64,000 nt of DNA, from NCBI GenBank assembly GCA_036262075.1, contig DATAJO010000030.1, positions 90,397 through 154,396 on the forward strand, read 5' to 3'. How positions within the stretch are numbered: the stretch's first letter is position 1; each line of letters opens with the position of its first letter. The position numbers and the translations under genes were made by a program. This DNA comes from JACDBZ01 sp036262075. Lineage in GTDB: Bacteria; Chloroflexota; Limnocylindria; QHBO01. The notes below the pieces were generated by a model that searched no databases, had not been told where the DNA came from, and worked only from the letters and a program-made list of their open reading frames with translations. Positions 8,102 through 16,579 of this stretch are shown piece after piece.

Positions 8102-11100
8102 CTAGCGATCGTTGATATCGACGATGCGGTAATCCACACCGTCAACCGACACTGACTCACCGACCTTTCGGCCGATGAATGCGTGACCAAGATCGGAGTG
8201 CGACGAAATCCCTTCGCGCCAGATGTTGCCAGGCTCGATCCAGCCATCGCTGGTCGCGCGAATCACGAGGCTGCTTGAGATCTTGGTTGTGACCCGATCG
8301 CCTTTGGGATCTTCCAGCGTGACGACCGAACCATCCGCTACCCGTGCGGTCGCACGCCGGCGCGCATCTGCCAGCTCACGGCGACGAGCGAGCAGTTTGT
8401 GCAACCGTTCGAAGTACTCGCCTGGCGGCAAGCGATTGCGGAGCATTTCAAGTGCTTGGCGCTCTTCGTTGACCCGCACGAGCTCCTGCTCATGTTGAGG
8501 ACCCCATGCGCTTCCGGGTACATCCTCCGTTTCCTCAACCGATGGAGCGGCCTCTAGCGAACCCTCAACCGGTAACGGCGTATCGCTGGGGGGTGCGGTT
8601 GCTGGCCCGGACAGTCCCGCCTCGTCGCTGCCGTGAATCGCTGGTAACCCCGGTGGCGGTAGCTTCGGTGATGACAACGGCGCTTCAATAGCCGACCGAC
8701 CTTCAACCGTCGGTGCCGCCGATGATCCGGCAGGAATTGATCGCATGCGAGAGGCATTGGTTCGTTTGCGGATGGCAGTCGGCTGTGGCTTGCGCTGAGC
8801 GCGAGCTTGCTGAACGGCGGATCGAAGCACTGCGACGATTCGAGCGCCTCGTCGCTGGAAGCCGAGCTCAGCCATTGCTTCGGAAATGACTTCGTCTTCC
8901 GTTCGCAGGAGATCATCGGACTCAATCCAATCGACGATGTGGATTAGTTGGTGGCCCCAGTATTCGTCGATCTTCCGGCCTCGTGGCACATTCGGCCGAG
9001 GCCCGCGCGTCCCGGGCGCACCGTCCGGCTCGCCTTCCGCCGATTCGGCCTCATCGACATCAACGATTTCGGCCAGCGCCGGAACTGGATCCCCTCGGAC
9101 CGCCGCCTCGTACGCGGCAAGGACTTTTGCGACTGCTTCGCCCTTCCGATGGAACCACTCGTTGGACCAGATGCGGTGGAAGCGCCATCCGAGCGTTTCC
9201 AGTTGCTGCTGCCTGAGGCGATCCCGGTCTCGAGCCGTCTCCGAGGCGTGATACGTGGCTCCGTCACACTCGATGGCGAGTACAAACTCATGTGGCCTCT
9301 CCGGATGCCGCACGGCAAAGTCGATCCGGTAGCCAGACACGCCGTGTTGCGGCACCAGCTGGAGGCCGTACTTCGTCAGTGTGTCGCGAACATCGACCTC
9401 GAAAGGATTCAGTTGAGGGGCCGCCGGCGTGCGTTCGCCGAGATTCGCGCCCTGTGACGCCACGAACACCACGTAGTTCCGAAGGAGCTGCATGCCCCTG
9501 GAGGTGAGGCGCTCGGGGTCCAGATCGGCGGCCGAGAAGGACGTTACGAGGGTGAGGCGGCGCTTCGCACGCGTCACCGCAACGTTCAATCGGCGTTCCC
9601 CGCCCTCGGTGAGCAGCGGGCCAAATCGGTACACCATCTCGCCCCGACTGTTCTTGCCATAACCGATCGTGAGGATGATCGCGTCGCGTTCATCTCCCTG
9701 AACGCGCTCCAGGTTCTTCACGAAGAACGGTTCATCCCGGTCCTCGTCGAAGAATGTGTCTAGCTCCGGATGGGAGCGCAAGCGCGCCCGCAGCGCCTCA
9801 TCGACTCGCAGCGCGTGTTTGATTCCCATAGCGATCACCCCGAGGGACTCCGTCGGTCGTTCTCGCGCGTGCCGGAGGATGAGATCAACCACGGCGTCGA
9901 CTTCCGCCGATGGGCTGTTCGTGTCAGAGCCTGGTTGCCACGGGACCTCGAGGTGTGCGAGCGTCTCAGCTCCCCCAACGCCGGGGAAGGTCGTCAGGAG
10001 GCGGTCATACAGATAGGCGTTAGAGAACGCGATGAGGCGCTCGTCGCGGCTGCGGTAGTGCCACTGCAGCATCCGGACTGGGAACAGCCCACTCAGCGCA
10101 TCGAGAATCGACTCGAAGCCCTGTGTTCCGGCCAACTCCCGAGTTGACTCGTCCTCGACCGACTCGTCCTCGTCAACATCGGTGTCGCCATCGGATGCGA
10201 AGAAGCGCGTCGGAGGAAGCTGCCGCTCGTCGCCGGCCACGACGAGCTGACGTCCGCGCAGGATCGAGGTCGCTGCGTCCGCCGGAGTGACCTGCGAGGC
10301 CTCATCGAACACGACCACATCGAACATCGGCCGCGCCGGGAGAAGCTGGCTCACCATCAACGGGCTCATCGCCCAGCACGGCTTCAGCGCAAGAAGTACG
10401 TCCGCCGCGGCGTGAACCAGCGAACGGACCGGCATGTGCTTCCGCTGGAGTGCTGCCTGTCGGTGGACTAGCTGAGCCTGATCTGGGTGCTCGTCGCGAG
10501 ACGCCGTCGCGCGCTCCGCGGCAATACGGCGGATCCGATCGGAGGTGGTACGTAAGTGCTCGCGGTCAAGCAGCTGAAACTCGGCAACCGCCCGGTCGAG
10601 GCCGTCTCCGCCAATTCGTGTCAATGCCGGATCGGCAAGGACGAGGTGGTCGAACAAGGAGGTAAGCCAAACCGTTTCGAGAGCGGTCCGCGCCCCGCCT
10701 TCCGGTCGATCGACCAGTTCCTGCAGCAGATGCCTGAGTCCAGCGGCTTCGAGCTCAGCCCTAAGGCGGCGGATTTCCGGCAGTTTGGCGAGCGTTTCCC
10801 GATCCTCATAGAGACGATCGAGATCACCGAGGATCGTCTCCCACGAGTCATCCGCGACCGTCCGGCCGACCATGCTTTGCAGCCGCTGGAGCTTCTGCGC
10901 GGTGCGGTGCAGGCGCTCTGCGACCTGAGTTAACGCGCGTGGTGCAAGAGGCAAGCCATTCCCGATCGCGGTCCAGGATTGGGCGGTCGCCAACGCATAC
11001 CGCGCCTGTTCGTGGAGCTGTGCATCTGACGATGAGCGGGTAGCACGGTCGCGAAGTGCCTGCCGAGAACTACGGTATTGGGTCGAGAAGAGAGAGGCAG

Positions 11101-12790
11101 CGAGCCGTCGTAGTGGATTCGCGACCGCTTCACGGGTAGCCTCCACCAGCTCGGAGAGGGGAAGCTCGTAGACGCTCGCGTCAAATACGCTGGCGACTTG
11201 GGCAGCCCTCTCCCAGGCCTCTAGCGCACGCTGCGCCTGGCCGAAATCCTCCGGCGCGGCAATCTGGGTTTCATCCGCCGCCTCGTCGAGCGCTTCGACG
11301 AGGTCTGGAATGTCCTCGCGCCTCAACTCCTCAAGTAGAGCAAACGCTTCGGTCGCATGCTCGCGATCCGCTATTGGCGAACGAGCCCACGGTGCCGTGG
11401 AAGTTCCGATGCCGATCCCGCCGAGTTGCTCATACCCGTCTAAGTTGGCCAAGGCTTCGCTCAGCACATCACCGTGTAGCCTCTCGAGCGTCGGCGGAGC
11501 GAACTTAGTGCGGTACTGCTGACCCTGCCGCCCGACAAGTTCCGCCAGTACCTCATAGAACGACACATCCCATGGCTCACGCTTCTCGTGCAGCGCCCGG
11601 GCGTTCTCGTTCAACGCGGCGCGCCGTTGTTCCAACCGCCGCTCCTCGGCTGAGCTCTCGACGCGGGGGGTCTGGCGGCTGGCATATAGCGCACGCCCGA
11701 TCTCCTGTGCAAAGGCCTTTCGCGTGCCGACTTGATGGAGATCCAGGACGAGATTGCTCAATTCGGCGCCGTAAAGGCGCTTGAGCACGGCGTCGATGGC
11801 CGCGCGCTTTTCCGCAACGAATAGCACGGACTTTCCGCGCGCGATGAGTGTGCCGACTAGGTTCGCGATCGACTGGCTCTTCCCAGTTCCCGGGGGACCC
11901 CGCACGATCAGGTGCTGACCAGCAACGACTGCGTTGATGGCGTGAATCTGCGTCGAGTCGGCGTCCAGCACCAGGAACTCATCCGCCGGTGGGGGTTCAG
12001 GCGATGGGACAGCGTCGGGCGAGGGGCCGGCCGACTGGACGGTTTGCCGAGCAGTCGAGTCGCCGGCGATGGCCGCAATCAAGTCGTGAGCAACGAGCTC
12101 TTCAGTGGCATTCTCAAGGTCGCGAACCATCGGCAGCTTCGCGTACGAGAAATTGGCGAGGACGAATCGCTCCCCGACCATGAATCCCGGAACGCGTCGA
12201 GCCTGTTCCCGAACCCAGTCTGTCACTGCGACGACCTCCCATGCCTCGTCGATCGGGCCATCGACGACGTCCATGACTCCGTCGGGATCGATCTCACATC
12301 GGTACTCGACTTTGAGCAGGTGGAGAAGCGTCGGATTTAGCTCGGGCTCTGCAGACGCGGTCAGGCGGAAGTCGTCCATGGCCGCGCCCATTGGGCTGAG
12401 CTCGGCAGGGATCAGGAGGACCGGCGCTGCCGGTGCCCACGGACGATCATGAGTCCAGGTCGCGATTCCGCAGGCCACGTGGAGTGTGTCGATTCCACGT
12501 TCCTCGAAGTTCTCGCGTGCCTTCCGATGAATGGTGCGAGCCCGGCGGACGGCGTCCTTACGCCCTTCCTCTGTCGGAAAGAGCCGCGCCAAGCTGACTG
12601 AGCGCCCTTTGATGAGGGCTTCCATAGCCGCTGGCTCGGCGTCGTCGAGCGATAGCGTTCCGGCTTTCAGGTCACGATAGTTGATGAGATTGTTGCGGCC
12701 TCCGAGGTCGATCAGCTCGGAGACCCAATCCCGAACGACGCGGTCGACCAGGAGTGCTCGTGACACGTTGTCATGCGTAACATCAGACAT
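8102..12790 (-). CDS. DUF4011-type SF1 helicase with Vsr-like nuclease and Gre-like C-terminal domain
   Basis: 1562 residues, probably a defence nuclease-helicase. In order: DUF4011-like N-terminus (about 1-270; DWVSELIDLGGRNNLINYRD), Walker A GPPGTGKSQS near 295, a long insert of helices (about 350-770), Walker B VVFDEASQ near 825 with GDERQLPP, C-terminal SF1 motifs (RVQGDERDAIILTIGYG near 1030, NVAVTRAKRR near 1070), a Vsr/DUF559-type nuclease (ECDGATYHAS, then WRFHRIWSNEWF, about 1160-1205), a DUF3320-like segment with VISEAMAELGF (about 1280-1330), a Pro-rich linker and a final 140 residues ending LGHAFIGRKVGESVSVDG, like the C-terminal domain of GreA/GreB. Such helicases frequent defence islands; the Gre-like tail is unusual. 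ATG start; separated from the upstream lipoprotein gene by 135 bases. Confidence 0.8.
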   Translation of the reverse strand: MSDVTHDNVSRALLVDRVVRDWVSELIDLGGRNNLINYRDLKAGTLSLDDAEPAAMEALIKGRSVSLARLFPTEEGRKDAVRRARTIHRKARENFEERGIDTLHVACGIATWTHDRPWAPAAPVLLIPAELSPMGAAMDDFRLTASAEPELNPTLLHLLKVEYRCEIDPDGVMDVVDGPIDEAWEVVAVTDWVREQARRVPGFMVGERFVLANFSYAKLPMVRDLENATEELVAHDLIAAIAGDSTARQTVQSAGPSPDAVPSPEPPPADEFLVLDADSTQIHAINAVVAGQHLIVRGPPGTGKSQSIANLVGTLIARGKSVLFVAEKRAAIDAVLKRLYGAELSNLVLDLHQVGTRKAFAQEIGRALYASRQTPRVESSAEERRLEQRRAALNENARALHEKREPWDVSFYEVLAELVGRQGQQYRTKFAPPTLERLHGDVLSEALANLDGYEQLGGIGIGTSTAPWARSPIADREHATEAFALLEELRREDIPDLVEALDEAADETQIAAPEDFGQAQRALEAWERAAQVASVFDASVYELPLSELVEATREAVANPLRRLAASLFSTQYRSSRQALRDRATRSSSDAQLHEQARYALATAQSWTAIGNGLPLAPRALTQVAERLHRTAQKLQRLQSMVGRTVADDSWETILGDLDRLYEDRETLAKLPEIRRLRAELEAAGLRHLLQELVDRPEGGARTALETVWLTSLFDHLVLADPALTRIGGDGLDRAVAEFQLLDREHLRTTSDRIRRIAAERATASRDEHPDQAQLVHRQAALQRKHMPVRSLVHAAADVLLALKPCWAMSPLMVSQLLPARPMFDVVVFDEASQVTPADAATSILRGRQLVVAGDERQLPPTRFFASDGDTDVDEDESVEDESTRELAGTQGFESILDALSGLFPVRMLQWHYRSRDERLIAFSNAYLYDRLLTTFPGVGGAETLAHLEVPWQPGSDTNSPSAEVDAVVDLILRHARERPTESLGVIAMGIKHALRVDEALRARLRSHPELDTFFDEDRDEPFFVKNLERVQGDERDAIILTIGYGKNSRGEMVYRFGPLLTEGGERRLNVAVTRAKRRLTLVTSFSAADLDPERLTSRGMQLLRNYVVFVASQGANLGERTPAAPQLNPFEVDVRDTLTKYGLQLVPQHGVSGYRIDFAVRHPERPHEFVLAIECDGATYHASETARDRDRLRQQQLETLGWRFHRIWSNEWFHRKGEAVAKVLAAYEAAVRGDPVPALAEIVDVDEAESAEGEPDGAPGTRGPRPNVPRGRKIDEYWGHQLIHIVDWIESDDLLRTEDEVISEAMAELGFQRRGARIVAVLRSAVQQARAQRKPQPTAIRKRTNASRMRSIPAGSSAAPTVEGRSAIEAPLSSPKLPPPGLPAIHGSDEAGLSGPATAPPSDTPLPVEGSLEAAPSVEETEDVPGSAWGPQHEQELVRVNEERQALEMLRNRLPPGEYFERLHKLLARRRELADARRRATARVADGSVVTLEDPKGDRVTTKISSSLVIRATSDGWIEPGNIWREGISSHSDLGHAFIGRKVGESVSVDGVDYRIVDINDR

Positions 12791-12925
12791 TATCAGTGGC
12801 TGCGCTCAGCTTCGCCAAGAAGCGATCCTGGTCTCTGGTTCGCATACGACATGGTTAGAGTCGATGTACTCGCCAGCGGCGATGCCAGGCTAGCGCTCAA
12901 TGTGCCTAGGGCTTCGCTGCGACGC

Positions 12926-13516
12926 TCAGGGTAGCCATACGACGTTATCACGGGCTTCGATCTGAGCCACACCGTTGTAGCTGCTGACGTACCCCCTCAC
13001 GCATGCGAATCGGCCGGCGAACATCTCCTCCGGCGGTCGCGCATAGAGGTCTCGATACTCCGGCCAAATGACAATCGTGAAATGGTGATCGGGATACGCC
13101 GCGTCGAGGTTCAGGAAGGTCGGCCCGCCTGTGAGATACGTCGGCGAAACGACTGTGCCGCAGACCGTTGCCGTCTGACCGACCTTCGCCGCGGCATCGT
13201 ATGAGCCGATTGCGCCCGCAGGCATGACCGGGCCGGCAGGCGTAGGAGCGACGGTGGGCTGAGCCGTCGGAGTCTGAGGCTGAGTCGGCTGTTGCGTGGG
13301 GGCTGGCGTGACCTTCGAGGTCGGGCGGACGGTTGGTCGGGGTGTTGGGCGGCCGGTTGGTGACGCAGTCGCCCGGGCTGAATCGGTGGGCGGTGGAGTC
13401 GTCCGGAACGATGCAGTCTGGTCAGCACCTGCAACGGAAGCCTGACCGCCACATGCCGAGAGGAGCGCAATGACCATGGCAGCCCGAAGAAGGGCAGCGA
13501 AGCGGGCAGCAATCAT
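12926..13516 (-). CDS. Lipoprotein with Pro/Thr-rich linker and OB-fold-like domain
   Basis: 196 residues. Signal peptide with lipobox LLSACGG near residue 20, about 65 residues of Thr/Pro repeats that would span the cell wall, then about 95 residues: GQTATVCGTVVSPTYLTGGP, TFLNLDAAYP, FTIVIWPEYRDLY and GRFACVRGYVSSYNGVAQIE. This order is that of a small OB-fold (nucleic-acid-binding or BOF type). Role unknown. AGGGGTGAG lies before the ATG. It is a surface protein between two defence nucleases and may be a bystander. Confidence 0.65.
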   Translation of the reverse strand: MIAARFAALLRAAMVIALLSACGGQASVAGADQTASFRTTPPPTDSARATASPTGRPTPRPTVRPTSKVTPAPTQQPTQPQTPTAQPTVAPTPAGPVMPAGAIGSYDAAAKVGQTATVCGTVVSPTYLTGGPTFLNLDAAYPDHHFTIVIWPEYRDLYARPPEEMFAGRFACVRGYVSSYNGVAQIEARDNVVWLP

Positions 13517-14035
13517 CTCACCCCTGATAGAAAGGAACTAGCCGATCAAGCCTTGGGGACCCGCCGGATTGTAGGCTCTGGGAGACACGTTCTACTGGCT
13601 TGATGCGCAGTCGGCAGATGACCAACGTTGCGGCTCACCCTCGGCTGGATTGGCTGCGAGAGCTGGAGCACAGCCAGTGTCCGCTCGCCGAAAGGCCGAT
13701 CGCGGCCACCGATGCCACCGCCAGTAAAGGGACGCGTGACCACCAAAGAGGCCGGAACCCGTACTCCCATCACTTGACGGCGGAGGGAGAGCTCTTCTCA
13801 CCGCATGGGTCGCATGGTCGCGAGTTCGTGCGTTCGATCGCGGGGCGACGACGGAGCATTGGATCGATTATCCGTAGCTCCCGCGATTGCCCGGTGAGTT
13901 TACGTCGCGGCTTCATCGGTCCAGGCGACTCCATTGCCGTCGAGCGCCGCACGTGCTGACGAAGTAGTTGGTAGGGGTGCGAACAATCCGAGAGGACGGG
14001 AGCACTCGAGGCGTGCGGCCGCCGACATGAAAACC
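13517..14035. other. Intergenic gap, no supported gene
   Basis: About 520 bases between the Mod gene and the OB-fold lipoprotein. Open frames here on both strands (for example 13600-13959 plus and 13770-14153 minus) have no ribosome site, a random residue mix and overlap with each other. I see no tRNA, strong hairpin or repeat. It may hold the lipoprotein promoter or the decayed remains of a gene. Confidence 0.5.
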
Positions 14036-16576
14036 CTAGACCTCGTAGACCTTGAGTATCTCGTCGCCGTAGTGGTTGATGACCTTCACCGCGATCTTCC
14101 CTGACTCGGGTCGCGGGAACGGACGCGAGGTCGCGGAGTAGAGCGACTCCCAAGCCTCCGGATCGATGTCCGCTTTCAGCGTCTTCGAGAGCCGCTCATA
14201 CGGCCGATCCCCGCCGCAGAAGTAGGCGTGGCGGACGAAGAACGACTCGCCGTTGTAGTCGGTATCGATGAACCACGACGCGATCATGTCGGGCGCATCG
14301 GACCGGATCTCGCCGGCGGTTGGGTCGTAGACGTCGATGCCGCGAATGTCGACCTGGAGCTGGCCGTCGTCGAGCGTACGGATCTCGACGTCGGGCTGAC
14401 CGAAGACGGTGAACAGGTTGCCGGTACCCGTCTTCTTGAGCTGGTCGCCGAGCAGCAGATCGGCGTTCATGCGGGCGTACACGACCGGCAGGCGCCCGAG
14501 CGCGGTCATCTCTTCCGCCCGCGCGTCGAACGCGTAGCCGCACACGATCAGCAGGTCGGCCCAATCGGCCGCCTCCTTGGCCGCCTCGCGCACCAGCTCC
14601 TTGCCGACGGTGCCGTACTCGGGACCGATGGCGACCGCCGCCCGCCTGGTCGCGCCGCCCTCGTCGTACTTGCCGTCCGCCTGGATTGCGCGACCGGGGA
14701 ACCGATCGAGGGTCTCGAACGTGAGCCGCTGCTGCTTGACCTGGTTCTGCACGCCCGCCTTGCGCAGGTTGTCGAGCACCATGTCGACAAACCGGGCCGA
14801 GTCGACCACCGGAACAGATCCGTTGCCATTGATATCTTCTGGCCCATCCCCTAGAACCCGATGCGGCGAGAGGCTCTCGACCGTGAACGGACCTGCCACC
14901 CGAACGACCTTCGGATCGATGTGGGGACGGTCGTACAGAATCTCTGTCTCGGCGTGCCGCGCGATAGCGGCATCAATCTCGTCGCGCGTCATGCCATCGC
15001 GGATGTCCGGGTTATTCGCGATTGACCCAAGAGTCACTCGAGGTATCCGCTGGTACTCGAAACCCATACGGATGTTGGGATTTGTGCCGTTGTCTGCCAA
15101 GCGGTAATACGGGTACCGAGCACCCATCATTCGCGAGCGTGCGATGGCCATAGCGACACGTGACGTGTCGATCGCTATCCACCGTCGTCCCCACTCCTCC
15201 GCGGCGGCGGCCGTGGTACCACCGCCAGACGTCGGATCTAGAACAAGATCCCCAGGGTCGGTCGACATGAGAATGCAGCGCGCAATGGTCAGTGGGCTCG
15301 TTTGAACTGCGTACCAGCGCTCGCTGAACGTTCCCACGATGGTGTCTGTCCACACGTTCGCAAGCTGCATCATCGGAAAGTCATCCTCGAACCGCTTATA
15401 GCCGAGCGTCTTGCCTTGGCTCACAACGCGGTTGGCCGCGATGAGACGCTGCATCCCCTCTATGTGCGTCTTCCAATGGCGGCCGGGGGAAGGACGAAAC
15501 TCCTTTCCCCTGAAGTTGATAGGAACGATCTCGCTCGGAGAGCCTCCCGGACCCGAAATGTCAGCAGCGCGGAAGCGGCGGCCTACCGGTTCCTTCGCGA
15601 GAAGTTCGCGCGTTATTCGGACGTCGGACCCGTCCTCCAATTCCATCCAGCTGTACGTTCCACCAACCGTACGCTCCTCGCGCTGTAAGAAGAGAGGGCG
15701 AAACTTCACCACATCGCGGTTACGCGCGTACCAGAGGATGTAGTCATAGTTCGACGGAAGGCGCGCGGCACCCAAGGGAGCTGTCTTGGCGAAGGCAATC
15801 TGTCCAACCACTTGGTCGCTACCGAATACCTCATCCAGGACTGCCCTCACCACGTGGACGTTCTCGTCTCCAATCTGGACGAAGATCGAGCCGGAGTCGG
15901 CCAACAGGTCACGGGCGACCACGAATCGGTCTCGCAGGTAGCTCAGGTATGAGTGGATACCCAGCTCCCAGGTGTCGCGGAAGGCTTTGATCTGCTCTGG
16001 CTGGCGGGTCGCATCATCGAGCTTGCCGTCCTTGACGTCGCGGCGATCGGTCCGGACCTGCCAGTTCGACCCGAACTTGATTCCGTAGGGCGGGTCGACG
16101 TAGATCATCTGGACCTGCCCCTTCAGGCCCTCCTTCTCGGCCAATGAGGTCATCACGAGCAGCGAGTCGCCCAGGATCATCCGGTTCGACCACTTCATCG
16201 GATGCTGGTAGAACTCGACTCGCTCGTCGAACTCCATACCGTTGAAGTCGCCGAACAGATCGAGCTGCTGCTCCCGCCCGGCGGATGAGGTAGCGCGCAG
16301 ATCCTCGATCAGCGCCTTTGGACTGATGTGCTCCTGAATATAGATCGGGACCGATGGGACCTCGAGTGGCTGCTGGTCCTGCTCGTCCTTCCCCTTCCAG
16401 ACCAGTTGCGGATCGAGGCTCGGGTCGCGCGGGTAGAGCAGCTTCTTCGGCTGGCTTTCATCCTGCTCGGCGAACTTCTCCAGCTCAGCCGTTGGAATGT
16501 TCACGCGCTGGTCTCCGGCATGGCGGGTCTGCTCCACGCGTGTTGGACCCGCGGCCTTCCCAGTCTTGCGTGTCAC
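14036..16576 (-). CDS. Type III-like site-specific DNA N6-adenine methyltransferase (Mod)
   Basis: 846 residues. The catalytic DPPY motif is in MIYVDPPYGIKFGSN near residue 160. The AdoMet-binding motif, here LDPTSGGGTT, is near 447, so DPPY comes first, as in beta-class enzymes of type III systems. The N-terminus carries the LDLFGDFNG and WSNRMILGDSL blocks. The C-terminal 350 residues are not catalytic and could be the target or subunit-contact region. GTG start after GGAGGGG. It begins 3 bases after the stop of the Res gene, so the two are one operon. It would modify host DNA to block the partner nuclease. Confidence 0.85.
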   Translation of the reverse strand: MTRKTGKAAGPTRVEQTRHAGDQRVNIPTAELEKFAEQDESQPKKLLYPRDPSLDPQLVWKGKDEQDQQPLEVPSVPIYIQEHISPKALIEDLRATSSAGREQQLDLFGDFNGMEFDERVEFYQHPMKWSNRMILGDSLLVMTSLAEKEGLKGQVQMIYVDPPYGIKFGSNWQVRTDRRDVKDGKLDDATRQPEQIKAFRDTWELGIHSYLSYLRDRFVVARDLLADSGSIFVQIGDENVHVVRAVLDEVFGSDQVVGQIAFAKTAPLGAARLPSNYDYILWYARNRDVVKFRPLFLQREERTVGGTYSWMELEDGSDVRITRELLAKEPVGRRFRAADISGPGGSPSEIVPINFRGKEFRPSPGRHWKTHIEGMQRLIAANRVVSQGKTLGYKRFEDDFPMMQLANVWTDTIVGTFSERWYAVQTSPLTIARCILMSTDPGDLVLDPTSGGGTTAAAAEEWGRRWIAIDTSRVAMAIARSRMMGARYPYYRLADNGTNPNIRMGFEYQRIPRVTLGSIANNPDIRDGMTRDEIDAAIARHAETEILYDRPHIDPKVVRVAGPFTVESLSPHRVLGDGPEDINGNGSVPVVDSARFVDMVLDNLRKAGVQNQVKQQRLTFETLDRFPGRAIQADGKYDEGGATRRAAVAIGPEYGTVGKELVREAAKEAADWADLLIVCGYAFDARAEEMTALGRLPVVYARMNADLLLGDQLKKTGTGNLFTVFGQPDVEIRTLDDGQLQVDIRGIDVYDPTAGEIRSDAPDMIASWFIDTDYNGESFFVRHAYFCGGDRPYERLSKTLKADIDPEAWESLYSATSRPFPRPESGKIAVKVINHYGDEILKVYEV

Positions 16577-16579
16577 TCC

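Noticed and set aside
13600..13959. Possible 119-residue plus-strand gene
   Set aside because: No ribosome site, no family pattern, overlaps another open frame on the other strand.
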